The notes under the pieces: generated by a model | Databases searched by the model: none | The model's input: only the letters and a program-made list of their open reading frames with translations | Told to the model about the DNA's origin: nothing | From: Pelomonas sp. BJYL3 | GTDB taxonomy: Bacteria; Pseudomonadota; Gammaproteobacteria; Burkholderiales; Burkholderiaceae_C | Assembly: GCF_027257975.1 (NCBI RefSeq) | Contig: NZ_JANZKX010000003.1 | Coordinates: forward strand, 372,001-436,000 | Direction of reading: 5' to 3' | DNA length: 64,000 nucleotides | Shown: one piece after another, positions 57,236 through 64,000 of the stretch | Numbering within the stretch: position 1 is the stretch's first letter | Layout: every line of letters starts with the position of its first letter | Translations under genes and position numbers: made by a program

Positions 57236-57826
57236 ATGCGCATCGGACTGACGGGCGGCATCGGCAGCGGCAAGAGCACGGTGGCGCGCTGCCTGGCCGA
57301 GCTCGGGGCGGCCCTGATCGACACCGACGCCATCTCGCGCCGCCTGACGGCGCCCGGCGGGGCGGCGATGCCCGCACTCGTGGCAGCCTTCGGACCCCAG
57401 GCTCAGGCCGACGACGGCGCCCTGGACCGCAGCTTCATGCGCGAGCTGGCCTTCCGCGAGCCGGAGGCCCGCAAGCGGCTCGAGGGCGTCCTGCACCCCA
57501 TGATCGGCGAAGAGACCCGCCGTCAGGAGCTCGCGGCGGCGGGCAGCCCTTGGATCGTCTTCGATGTGCCCCTGCTGGTGGAGTCCGGCCGGTGGCGCCA
57601 GCGCGTGGACCGGGTGCTGGTGGTGGACTGCACACCCGAGACGCAGGTGCTGCGCGTGATGGCCCGCAATGGCTGGACGCGCGAGGCCGTGCTGGCCGTG
57701 CTCGCGCAGCAGGCCACGCGCGAGCAGCGCCGCGCGGCAGCCGATGCGGTGATCTGCAACGAAGGCCTGGACCTGGCCGCGCTGGCCCTGGAAGTCCGGC
57801 AGCTTGCCGCACACTGGCAGGCCTGA
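57236..57826 (+). CDS. coaE: Dephospho-CoA kinase
   Basis: A 196-residue P-loop kinase for the last step of CoA synthesis. Walker A '[14 protein letters not shown]' at residues 4-17, then '[13 protein letters not shown]' and '[10 protein letters not shown]'. It follows pilD by 22 nt; the pilBCD-coaE-zapD-yacG order is common in beta- and gammaproteobacteria. Confidence 0.97.
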   Translation: MRIGLTGGIGSGKSTVARCLAELGAALIDTDAISRRLTAPGGAAMPALVAAFGPQAQADDGALDRSFMRELAFREPEARKRLEGVLHPMIGEETRRQELAAAGSPWIVFDVPLLVESGRWRQRVDRVLVVDCTPETQVLRVMARNGWTREAVLAVLAQQATREQRRAAADAVICNEGLDLAALALEVRQLAAHWQA

Positions 57827-57963
57827 TGCGCCACCGCCCCGTCCCCATGCCCGCCTTTTCGGTGCAGCGGGCTTCAGGGAGGACGGCCGCCTGTGAAACA
57901 ATCCGCCATCCGCCTGTCGGCCACTGAGCCGGCCTGCGCGCCCACAACGCCAATTGCCCTGGG

Positions 57964-58728
57964 ATGTCCGCCTTGGTCTTGTACGAGTACCCGTTCAACG
58001 AAAGCATTCGAACAATGCTGCGGCTGGAGCACCTGTTCGATCGGCTGGGCCAGCTGATCGCCCGCGAGACGCCCCTGGACCACCACTTCGCCCTGGTCAC
58101 CCTCTTCGAGATCATGGACGTGGCCTCGCGGGCCGATCTCAAGTCCGACCTGCTCAAGGAACTGGAGCGCCACAAGGCGCAGTTCAACAGCTACCGCGGC
58201 AATCCGGCCATCTCCGAGGCGGCCCTGGACAACGTCATCCAGCGCATCGATGCGGCCTTCAACAAGCTCAACGCCCTGTCCGGCAAGGCTGGCCATGCGC
58301 TCACCAGCAACGAATGGCTGATGAGCATCCGCAGCCGCATCAGCATTCCCGGCGGTACCTGCGAGTTCGACCTGCCGGCCTACTACACCTGGCAGCAGTT
58401 CCTGCCGGTGCGCCGCCGCAATGACCTGATGCAGTGGACCCAGTCCCTGATGCCCCTGGCCGAGGCCCTGCAGGTGCTGCTGGGCCTGCTGCGCGACTCC
58501 GGCGCGCCGCACAAGGTTGCGGCCCAGGCCGGCCAGTACCAGCAGAGCCTGCCCCAGGGCCGCAGCTACCAGCTGCTGCGCATGCGCATCGACCCCAGCC
58601 TGGGGCTGATCCCCGAAATCAGCGGCCACCGCCTCATGGTGGCCATCCGCCTGATGCGCCAGGACGAAGAGGGCCGGCTCAAGCTGTCCAACCAGGACGC
58701 CAGCTTTGAACTGACGCTTTGCGCCTGA
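57964..58728 (+). CDS. zapD: Cell division protein ZapD
   Basis: A 254-residue cytoplasmic FtsZ-bundling protein (DUF1342). Typical start 'LVLYEYPFNESIRTMLRLEHL', 'HHFALVTLFEIMDVASRADLK', and C-terminal 'PEISGHRLMVAIRLM'. Binds the FtsZ C-terminus at the Z-ring. 137 nt after coaE. Confidence 0.95.
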   Translation: MSALVLYEYPFNESIRTMLRLEHLFDRLGQLIARETPLDHHFALVTLFEIMDVASRADLKSDLLKELERHKAQFNSYRGNPAISEAALDNVIQRIDAAFNKLNALSGKAGHALTSNEWLMSIRSRISIPGGTCEFDLPAYYTWQQFLPVRRRNDLMQWTQSLMPLAEALQVLLGLLRDSGAPHKVAAQAGQYQQSLPQGRSYQLLRMRIDPSLGLIPEISGHRLMVAIRLMRQDEEGRLKLSNQDASFELTLCA

Positions 58729-58733
58729 GTCCC

Positions 58734-58940
58734 ATGAGCACATCCAAGAAGAATGCCCAGGGCGAACGCCTGGTGCCCTGCCCCCACTGCGGTGGCGATG
58801 CCGTCTTCGCGCCGAGCAACCGCTACCGGCCCTTCTGCGGCGAACGCTGCCGCGAAATGGACCTCGGCGCCTGGGCCAGCGAGTCCTTCCGCATGGCCGC
58901 CGCGCCGCCCACCGACGACAACGACCCCCTGCCGCACTGA
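58734..58940 (+). CDS. yacG: DNA gyrase inhibitor YacG
   Basis: A 68-residue zinc-ribbon protein: 'VPCPHCGG' and 'YRPFCGERCREMDLGAWASE' supply the four cysteines. The ATG at 58734 follows the zapD stop after 5 nt. In E. coli it binds GyrB and inhibits gyrase. Confidence 0.95.
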   Translation: MSTSKKNAQGERLVPCPHCGGDAVFAPSNRYRPFCGERCREMDLGAWASESFRMAAAPPTDDNDPLPH

Positions 58941-58960
58941 GGCGGCGCCGGGGGCCCGGC

Positions 58961-59584
58961 TCAGCCCAGCAGGCCGCGCTCGCGCAAGGCCTGCTCCGCC
59001 GACTCCGGCGTGGTGAACAGCAGGGCCTGCCAACCGCGTGCGGCCGCAGCCTCGACATTGGCCGGGTGGTCATCGAGGAAGACGATGTCCTGAGGCGGCA
59101 CGCCCAGCTGCGCTTCCATCAACGCAAAGATCTCGGCACCCGGCTTGGACTGCCTGACGCGGCTGGAGAAGATCCCGCCCTCGAACCAGCGGTCCAGCGG
59201 ATAGTGCCGCTCCAGGTGATCGGCGTAGATGCCTGGCATGTTGGAGAGGTAATGCGTGCGATGCCCGGCCGCCTGCGCAGCCTCGATGAGGCGCACGGTA
59301 CCCGGCACGGCCTGCAGCTCGTCCGGTACGGCATCCACGACGGCACGCACCTCGGCCTGCGGCCAGCCGGTGCGCGTCGCGATGCGCTCGATCACGGCCT
59401 CGGGGCCGATGAGCCCCTGGTCGAAGGCGCCCCAGTCGCCGCTGTACTGGGTGAAGAACTCGCGGGCCGCGTCGGCCCCCGCGGCCTCGTCAGGACAGCG
59501 TTGCGGCCACACACGGGCCAGGAAGCTGGGCGGGTGCCAGCGGAACAGCACACCGCCGAAATCGAAGACCACGCGCATGGGCAT
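58961..59584 (-). CDS. HAD-superfamily (IA) phosphatase-like hydrolase
   Basis: A 207-residue HAD protein with nucleophile motif 'VVFDFGGVLFRW', motif II 'HYLSNMPGIY', Lys in 'RQSKPGAEIFALM', and acidic motif 'IVFLDDHPANVEAA'. The third nucleophile-motif residue is Gly in place of the general-acid Asp, as in many DFGGVL-type members, so phosphatase activity is not assured. The start overlaps the pgi stop (TGATG), so it is co-expressed with pgi; the substrate is unknown. Confidence 0.88.
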   Translation of the reverse strand: MPMRVVFDFGGVLFRWHPPSFLARVWPQRCPDEAAGADAAREFFTQYSGDWGAFDQGLIGPEAVIERIATRTGWPQAEVRAVVDAVPDELQAVPGTVRLIEAAQAAGHRTHYLSNMPGIYADHLERHYPLDRWFEGGIFSSRVRQSKPGAEIFALMEAQLGVPPQDIVFLDDHPANVEAAAARGWQALLFTTPESAEQALRERGLLG

Positions 59585-61209
59585 CAGCCTCCGCTTCTCA
59601 GCTTCGTCAGCAGGCCGGCCGTGGAGCCGTCCAGGCCCTGCGTATCGCCGCTGGCCAGGCGGGGCAGCAGGCTGCTGCACAAGGCCTTGCCGAGCTCCAC
59701 GCCCCACTGGTCGAAACTGTTGATGCCCCACAGCGCGCCGCTGACGAACACGCGGTGCTCGTAGAGCGCGATCAGAGCCCCCAGGCTGCGCGGCGTGAGC
59801 TGCTCCAGCACGATGGTGGTGCTGGGTCGATTGCCGGGGAAGCTGCGATGGCGAGCCACGGTCAGCCTGCCCAGGGCGGCGGAAGCCGTGGGCGCCTTCT
59901 CATGCAGCGCCTGCTCCACCGTCTTGCCCTGCATCAGCGCCTGCGACTGCGCCAGGCAGTTGGCCAGCAGCTTCTGGTGCTGGTCCCGCAGGCGCTCGGC
60001 CAGCTCGCCCTGCACATGGGCGCCATGCTGCGGGGTCTTCACGGCGATGAACTCCACCGGGATCACGTCCGTGCCCTGGTGCAGCATCTGGAAATAGGCG
60101 TGCTGGCCATTGGTGCCGGCCTCGCCCCACACGACCGGGCTGGTGCCATAGGGCAAGACCTGACCCTCGCGGTCCACGCCCTTGCCATTGCTCTCCATCT
60201 CCAGCTGCTGGAGGTAGGCCGGGAGGCGGCGCAGGCCCTGGTGGTAGGGCGCCACGCTGCGGCTCGTGAAGCCGTGGAAGTTGCGGTACCAGAGGTCCAG
60301 CAGCCCCAGCAGCACCGGCACATTGCGCTCCTGCGGCGTCTCGGCGAAATGGCGATCCATGGCATGAGCACCGGCGAGCAGCTCACGGAAGGCCGCGGCG
60401 CCGATGGCAATGGCGATGGGCAGGCCGATCACCGACCACAGCGAGTAGCGCCCGCCCACCCAGTCCCAGAACCCGAAGCTGGTGTGAATGCCAAAGGCCT
60501 GCGCCGCCGCGGTGTTGCTGCTGGTGGCCACGAAATGGCGGGCGATGTCCGTGCCGCCCTGCGCCAGGAACCAGGCCTTGGCGGCCTCGGCATTGGCCAG
60601 GGTCTCCTGCGTCGTGAAGGTCTTGGAGGCGATCACGAACAGCGTTCTGCGCGCGTCCAGGCCCTGCAGCACGGGGGCCAGGTCATGCCCGTCGACATTG
60701 GAGACGAAATGCAGGCGGCGATGCGCGTCCGTGTAGGGCTGCAGCGCCTGCACCACCATGGCCGGCCCGAGGTCCGAGCCGCCGATGCCGATGTGCACGA
60801 TGTCGGTGATGCCGGCATCGGCACGCACGCTCTCGGCGAAGGCCAGCATGCGCGTCAGCGAGCCCTGGACCTCGTCGCTGTAGGGCGCACCGCCCGCCGG
60901 CGCGCGCAGGGCCGTGTGCAGCACGGCGCGTCCCTCGGTGTGGTTGATGGGCTCGCCCTTGAAGAGCGCCTCGCGCTGCGATTCAAGCCCGCAGTCCCGG
61001 GCCAGTTGCAGCAGCAGTGCCAGCGTGGGCGCATCGATGCGGTTCTTGGACAGGTCCACGAACAGCTCCGGAGCCTCGAAGGACCAGCGCTCGAAGCGCG
61101 ATCCCTCCTCGGCAAAGGCCTGGCGCAGGTCGAAGGCGGCGCCGCTGGATTGGTACTGTGCTTGCAAGAGGGCCCAGGCCGGGCTTTGGTCGCAACGCGG
61201 GTGCTGCAT
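59584..61209 (-). CDS. pgi: Glucose-6-phosphate isomerase
   Basis: A 541-residue PGI interconverting glucose-6-P and fructose-6-P. Signatures: 'GGSDLGPAMVVQAL', 'SKTFTTQETLANA', 'VWGEAGTNGQHAYFQMLHQG' with the catalytic glutamate, and the C-terminal 'GINSFDQWGVELGK' lysine. Start and stop both overlap neighbours (tal upstream, HAD downstream) in TGATG junctions. Contains a copy of the 15-bp word. Confidence 0.97.
   Translation of the reverse strand: MQHPRCDQSPAWALLQAQYQSSGAAFDLRQAFAEEGSRFERWSFEAPELFVDLSKNRIDAPTLALLLQLARDCGLESQREALFKGEPINHTEGRAVLHTALRAPAGGAPYSDEVQGSLTRMLAFAESVRADAGITDIVHIGIGGSDLGPAMVVQALQPYTDAHRRLHFVSNVDGHDLAPVLQGLDARRTLFVIASKTFTTQETLANAEAAKAWFLAQGGTDIARHFVATSSNTAAAQAFGIHTSFGFWDWVGGRYSLWSVIGLPIAIAIGAAAFRELLAGAHAMDRHFAETPQERNVPVLLGLLDLWYRNFHGFTSRSVAPYHQGLRRLPAYLQQLEMESNGKGVDREGQVLPYGTSPVVWGEAGTNGQHAYFQMLHQGTDVIPVEFIAVKTPQHGAHVQGELAERLRDQHQKLLANCLAQSQALMQGKTVEQALHEKAPTASAALGRLTVARHRSFPGNRPSTTIVLEQLTPRSLGALIALYEHRVFVSGALWGINSFDQWGVELGKALCSSLLPRLASGDTQGLDGSTAGLLTKLRSGG
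60153..60167 (-). repeat. Dispersed 15-bp word, copy 8 (inside pgi)
   Basis: T variant. In the pgi frame it encodes G-Q-V-L with GGT CAG GTC TTG, as in aroE and the histidine kinase. Confidence 0.7.
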
Positions 61210-62159
61210 CAGAGTTGGCTTTCGATGATCTGGTCCAGCTTGCCGGCATCGACGGCAAACAGGCGGATGCCCTCGGCCAACTTCTCGGTGGCCATGGCAT
61301 CCTGGTTGAGGGCGAAGCGGAAGGCCGCCTCGTTGTACGAGACCTTGGGCACATCGGCACGGGCGGCCGCGGCGGCGTCCAGCGCGCGGCTCAGCGGCGC
61401 TTCGCTGGCCTGCAGCTGGGCCAGCAGGTCCGGGCTGATGGTCAGCAGGTCGCAGCCCGCCAGGGCCTGGATCTGGCCGATGTTGCGGAAGCTGGCACCC
61501 ATCACCTCGGTGCGGATGCCGTGCTTCTTGTAGTAGGTGTAGATCTGGCTGACCGACTTGACGCCGGGGTCGTTGGCGCCGGCCTGCGCGGCCTCGTCCC
61601 AGGCGCTGCCGGCGGCCTTCTTGTACCAGTCATAGATACGGCCGACGAAGGGCGAGATCAGCTGCACGCCGGCTTCACCGCAGGCCACGGCCTGGCAGAA
61701 GGAGAACAGCAGCGTCAGGTTGCAGCGGATGCCTTCGAGCTCCAGCGCGCGCGCCGCCTGGATGCCTTCCCAGGTGGACGCGATCTTGATCAGCACGCGC
61801 TCGCGGCCGATGCCGGCGGCCTCGTACAGGCCGATCAGGCGCTTGGCGCGGGCGATGGTGGCGGCGGTGTCGAAGCTCAGGCGGGCGTCGACCTCGGTCG
61901 ACACGCGCCCCGGCACGACCTTCAGGATCTCCAGGCCGAAGCGCACCAGCACCTGGTCCACGATCTCGTCCAGCGGCTTGCCCTTGTGGGCGGCCACGGT
62001 CTCGTTCAGCAGCGGTGCGTAGTCGGGCGACTGCACGGCCTTCAGGATCAGCGAGGGATTGGTCGTGGCGTCCCGCGGCGTGAACTGCGCCAGTTGCAGG
62101 AAGTTGCCGGTATCGGCGACGACGGTGGTGAAGGCCTTGAGTTGTTCGAGCTGATGCAT
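61209..62159 (-). CDS. tal: Transaldolase
   Basis: A 316-residue class I aldolase of the pentose phosphate pathway. '[18 protein letters not shown]' near the N-terminus; Schiff-base lysine Lys125 in '[14 protein letters not shown]'; '[15 protein letters not shown]'. First gene of a tal-pgi-HAD operon diverging from zwf. Confidence 0.97.
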   Translation of the reverse strand: MHQLEQLKAFTTVVADTGNFLQLAQFTPRDATTNPSLILKAVQSPDYAPLLNETVAAHKGKPLDEIVDQVLVRFGLEILKVVPGRVSTEVDARLSFDTAATIARAKRLIGLYEAAGIGRERVLIKIASTWEGIQAARALELEGIRCNLTLLFSFCQAVACGEAGVQLISPFVGRIYDWYKKAAGSAWDEAAQAGANDPGVKSVSQIYTYYKKHGIRTEVMGASFRNIGQIQALAGCDLLTISPDLLAQLQASEAPLSRALDAAAAARADVPKVSYNEAAFRFALNQDAMATEKLAEGIRLFAVDAGKLDQIIESQL

Positions 62160-62394
62160 AGGGAAACCCCGAAGTTCGTGCAGGCCGCTATTAGAACCGC
62201 TCCCCGGCCCGCCGCGGCCCCAACAGGGTTACAAGCTCGCGGCGCAAGGATCCAGGCTTTCCCAGAGGGCAAGGCCTGCGGGCGGCGGTCCGGATTGACC
62301 GGGTTACGAAACTCGTGCATCATAAATCCGGAAACTTTGTTACATCAAGAGTTCAAGCAGCACCATCTGCTCGAGCCTCAACCGGAACCCTGGC
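62160..62394. other. Divergent control region tal/zwf
   Basis: 235 bp between two divergently transcribed central-carbon operons, with AT-richer sequence from 62300 on. GTTAC occurs at 62228, 62301 and 62335 in similar contexts (GGGTTACAAG, GGGTTACGAA, TTGTTACATC). HexR, whose gene starts after zwf, is expected to act here, but I could not match a known HexR operator with confidence. Confidence 0.4.
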
Positions 62395-63840
62395 ATGGCA
62401 TTCGATCTCGTCTTCTTCGGTGGCACTGGCGATCTCACCTGGCGCAAGCTGATGCCGGCCCTGTTCCAGGCCTTCCGCCACGGCAAGCTGCCCGAGGGCG
62501 GCCGCATCCTGGCCGTGGCCCGCGACGAGATGCCCGACGAGCGCTACCGCGACTGGCTCAAGGAGCGCTTCCAGGAAGTCGAAGGCGCCAAGCGACCCAG
62601 CGACGAGGAGTTCGAGCGCTTCGCGGCCCTGGTGCATTACCGCCGCATGGACCTCTCCCAGCCCGAGCACTACGCGAGGCTCAAGGACTGGCTGGGCGAG
62701 CGCCACGCAGACACCGTGGTCTTCTACCTGGCCACCAGCCCCCACCTCTTCACCCAGATCTGCGAGCAGCTGGGCGCCGCGGGGCTGAACGGCCCGCAGG
62801 TGCGCGTGGTGCTGGAGAAGCCCCTGGGCCATGACCTGGCCAGCGCCCAGCACATCAACCGCGTGGTGCGTTCGGTCTTCACCGAATCGCAGGCCTTCCG
62901 CATCGACCACTACCTGGGCAAGCCCTCGGTGCAGAACCTCATGGCCCTGCGCTTCGGCAACGCGCTCTTCGAGCCGCTGTGGAACCGCCAGGCCATCGCC
63001 AACATCCAGATCACCCTGGCCGAATCACTGGGCGTAGGCACGCGCGGCCCCTTCTATGACGGCACCGGCGCGCTGCGCGACATGATCCAGAACCATGCGC
63101 TGCAGCTGCTGACCATGATCGCCATGGAGCCGCCCTCCACGAACGACGCCGACGCCATCCGCGACGAGAAGCTCAAGGTGCTGCGCTCGCTCAAGCCCTT
63201 CACGCCGGAATCCGTGGTCCGCGATGTGGTGCGCGGCCAGTACCGTGCCGGCAGCGTGGACGGCAAGTCCGTGGTGGGCTATCTGGACGAGTCCAAGATC
63301 CCCGCGGACAGCCCCTGCGAGACCTTCGTGGCCCTGCGCACCGAGGTGCAGAACTGGCGCTGGGCCGGCGTGCCCTTCTACCTGCGCACCGGCAAGCGCC
63401 TCGCGGCGCGTGACGCGCAGATCGTCGTCAACTTCCGCCCGGTGCCCCACCCCATCTTCCCGGGTGCCAACCAGCCCAATCGCCTGGTGATCAAGCTGCA
63501 ACCCGAGGACGGCCTGGAGCTGCAACTGCTGGCCGCCAAGGGCAATTCGCACGGGGAGTCGCTGGCGCCAGTCTCGCTGGATCTGGACTTCGACAAGGCC
63601 TTCGGCAGCGCCCGCGTGGGTGCGTACGAGCGCCTGCTGCTGGACGCCATCGCCGGCAAGCTCAACCTCTTCGTGCGCAGCGACGAGCAAGAGCAGGCCT
63701 GGCGCTGGGTCGAGCCCATCCTGGATGCCTGGGCCGCAGACAGCAACGGCCCCCGCACCTACACCGCCGGCAGCTGGGGTCCCCCCGCCGCCAGCGCCCT
63801 GGTGGCCCGTGACGGCTTCAGCTGGGCCGAGGAGCAGTGA
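62395..63840 (+). CDS. zwf: Glucose-6-phosphate 1-dehydrogenase
   Basis: A 481-residue G6PD. NADP-binding '[18 protein letters not shown]' at the N-terminus; the active-site segment '[20 protein letters not shown]' with catalytic His and Lys. The residue pair after the GK is Pro-Ser, where many family members have Glu-Thr. Complete C-terminal domain. Feeds the Entner-Doudoroff and pentose phosphate routes; hexR follows after 2 nt. Confidence 0.97.
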   Translation: MAFDLVFFGGTGDLTWRKLMPALFQAFRHGKLPEGGRILAVARDEMPDERYRDWLKERFQEVEGAKRPSDEEFERFAALVHYRRMDLSQPEHYARLKDWLGERHADTVVFYLATSPHLFTQICEQLGAAGLNGPQVRVVLEKPLGHDLASAQHINRVVRSVFTESQAFRIDHYLGKPSVQNLMALRFGNALFEPLWNRQAIANIQITLAESLGVGTRGPFYDGTGALRDMIQNHALQLLTMIAMEPPSTNDADAIRDEKLKVLRSLKPFTPESVVRDVVRGQYRAGSVDGKSVVGYLDESKIPADSPCETFVALRTEVQNWRWAGVPFYLRTGKRLAARDAQIVVNFRPVPHPIFPGANQPNRLVIKLQPEDGLELQLLAAKGNSHGESLAPVSLDLDFDKAFGSARVGAYERLLLDAIAGKLNLFVRSDEQEQAWRWVEPILDAWAADSNGPRTYTAGSWGPPAASALVARDGFSWAEEQ

Positions 63841-63842
63841 GC

Positions 63843-64000
63843 ATGAGCATCCTGGAACGCGTCAAGGCGGCCTTGCCCGCCCTGCCCCCGGCCGAGCAGC
63901 GGGTGGCCAAGCTGCTGATCGCTGACCCCCGGTCCTTTGCCAACCTGCCCGTGAGCGAGCTCGCGGACCGCTCGCATGTCAGCAAGCCCACGGTGGTGCG
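63843..64000 (+). CDS. hexR: HexR-like MurR/RpiR-family regulator, N-terminal part
   Basis: The first 52 codons, cut by the window end. 'MSILERVKAALPALPPAEQR' and the helix-turn-helix 'VSELADRSHVSKPTVVR' match RpiR-type DNA-binding domains. Position directly after zwf makes HexR, the KDPG-responsive repressor of zwf/edd-type genes, the likely identity. The SIS sugar-binding domain is not visible. Confidence 0.88.
   Translation, partial: MSILERVKAALPALPPAEQRVAKLLIADPRSFANLPVSELADRSHVSKPTVV

Overview
This window is 64 kb of GC-rich (about 70% by eye) chromosome from a betaproteobacterium of the order Burkholderiales, most likely a Roseateles/Pelomonas/Rubrivivax-like member of the Sphaerotilaceae-Comamonadaceae group. 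The call rests on typical betaproteobacterial gene orders (tonB-aroE-mtgA; aroQ-accB-accC-prmA; ypjD-PP0621-pilS-pilR-ampD; hemA-prfA-prmC-grxD-ubiX; rplU-rpmA-obgE-proB next to ispB; pilB-pilC-pilD-coaE-zapD-yacG; pgi/tal divergent from zwf-hexR) and on a class Ia ribonucleotide reductase with two ATP cones. I see no transposase, integrase, prophage, CRISPR array or rRNA; nearly everything is core genome.

Layout. 1-8.5 kb: a truncated secreted zinc metalloprotease; a YqiA-like esterase, FabG-like reductase and DUF523 protein; a TonB-dependent receptor with a FucP/NagP-type sugar permease; a cytochrome b561. 8.5-12.1 kb (minus): a solute-binding protein, an OmpR-type regulator and a histidine kinase in one overlapping operon. 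12.6-23.6 kb: RNase II-type exonuclease, TonB-like protein, aroE, mtgA, a conserved unknown, tlpA-like thioredoxin, aroQ, accBC, prmA and a DUF3426 protein. 23.6-31.7 kb (minus): histone H1-like protein, nrdB, nrdA, ampD, pilR. 31.7-37.5 kb: pilS, PP0621, ypjD, then convergent ffh and ftsY, then tRNA-Met(CAU). 37.9-45.3 kb: a periplasmic unknown, miaB, a small membrane protein, hemA, prfA, prmC, an outer-membrane-like unknown, grxD, ubiX. 45.3-52.9 kb: lytic transglycosylase, proS, rppH, proB, obgE, rpmA, rplU, ispB, tRNA-Pro(CGG). 53.2-59.6 kb: pilBCD, coaE, zapD, yacG, HAD phosphatase. 59.6-64 kb: pgi, tal, zwf and the start of hexR.

Functional themes: type IV pilus biogenesis and its control (pilBCD, pilSR), envelope and peptidoglycan maintenance (mtgA, ampD, lytic transglycosylase), translation and co-translational targeting (ffh, ftsY, prfA, prmC, prmA, proS, rplU, rpmA, two tRNAs), dNTP synthesis, fatty-acid initiation (accBC) and central sugar metabolism.

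The most unexpected signal is a 15-bp word, RGGGTCAGGYCTTGC. It occurs eight times without mismatch, four in each orientation, three between genes and five inside unrelated genes, where it imposes unusual codons. Chance would give well under one copy. It has the distribution of a genome-wide recognition word (for example a DNA-uptake-type sequence, in a genome with type IV pili) or of a REP-like element. Other regulatory observations: a textbook tandem NrdR operator over a sigma-70 promoter with a ~350-nt leader in front of nrdA; a perfect FNR/Anr-type box in front of hemA; an 8-8 inverted repeat in front of the receptor/permease pair; a possible start-site-sequestering hairpin in front of rppH; and three genes whose -10-like hexamer sits 6-9 nt from the start codon without a Shine-Dalgarno sequence.
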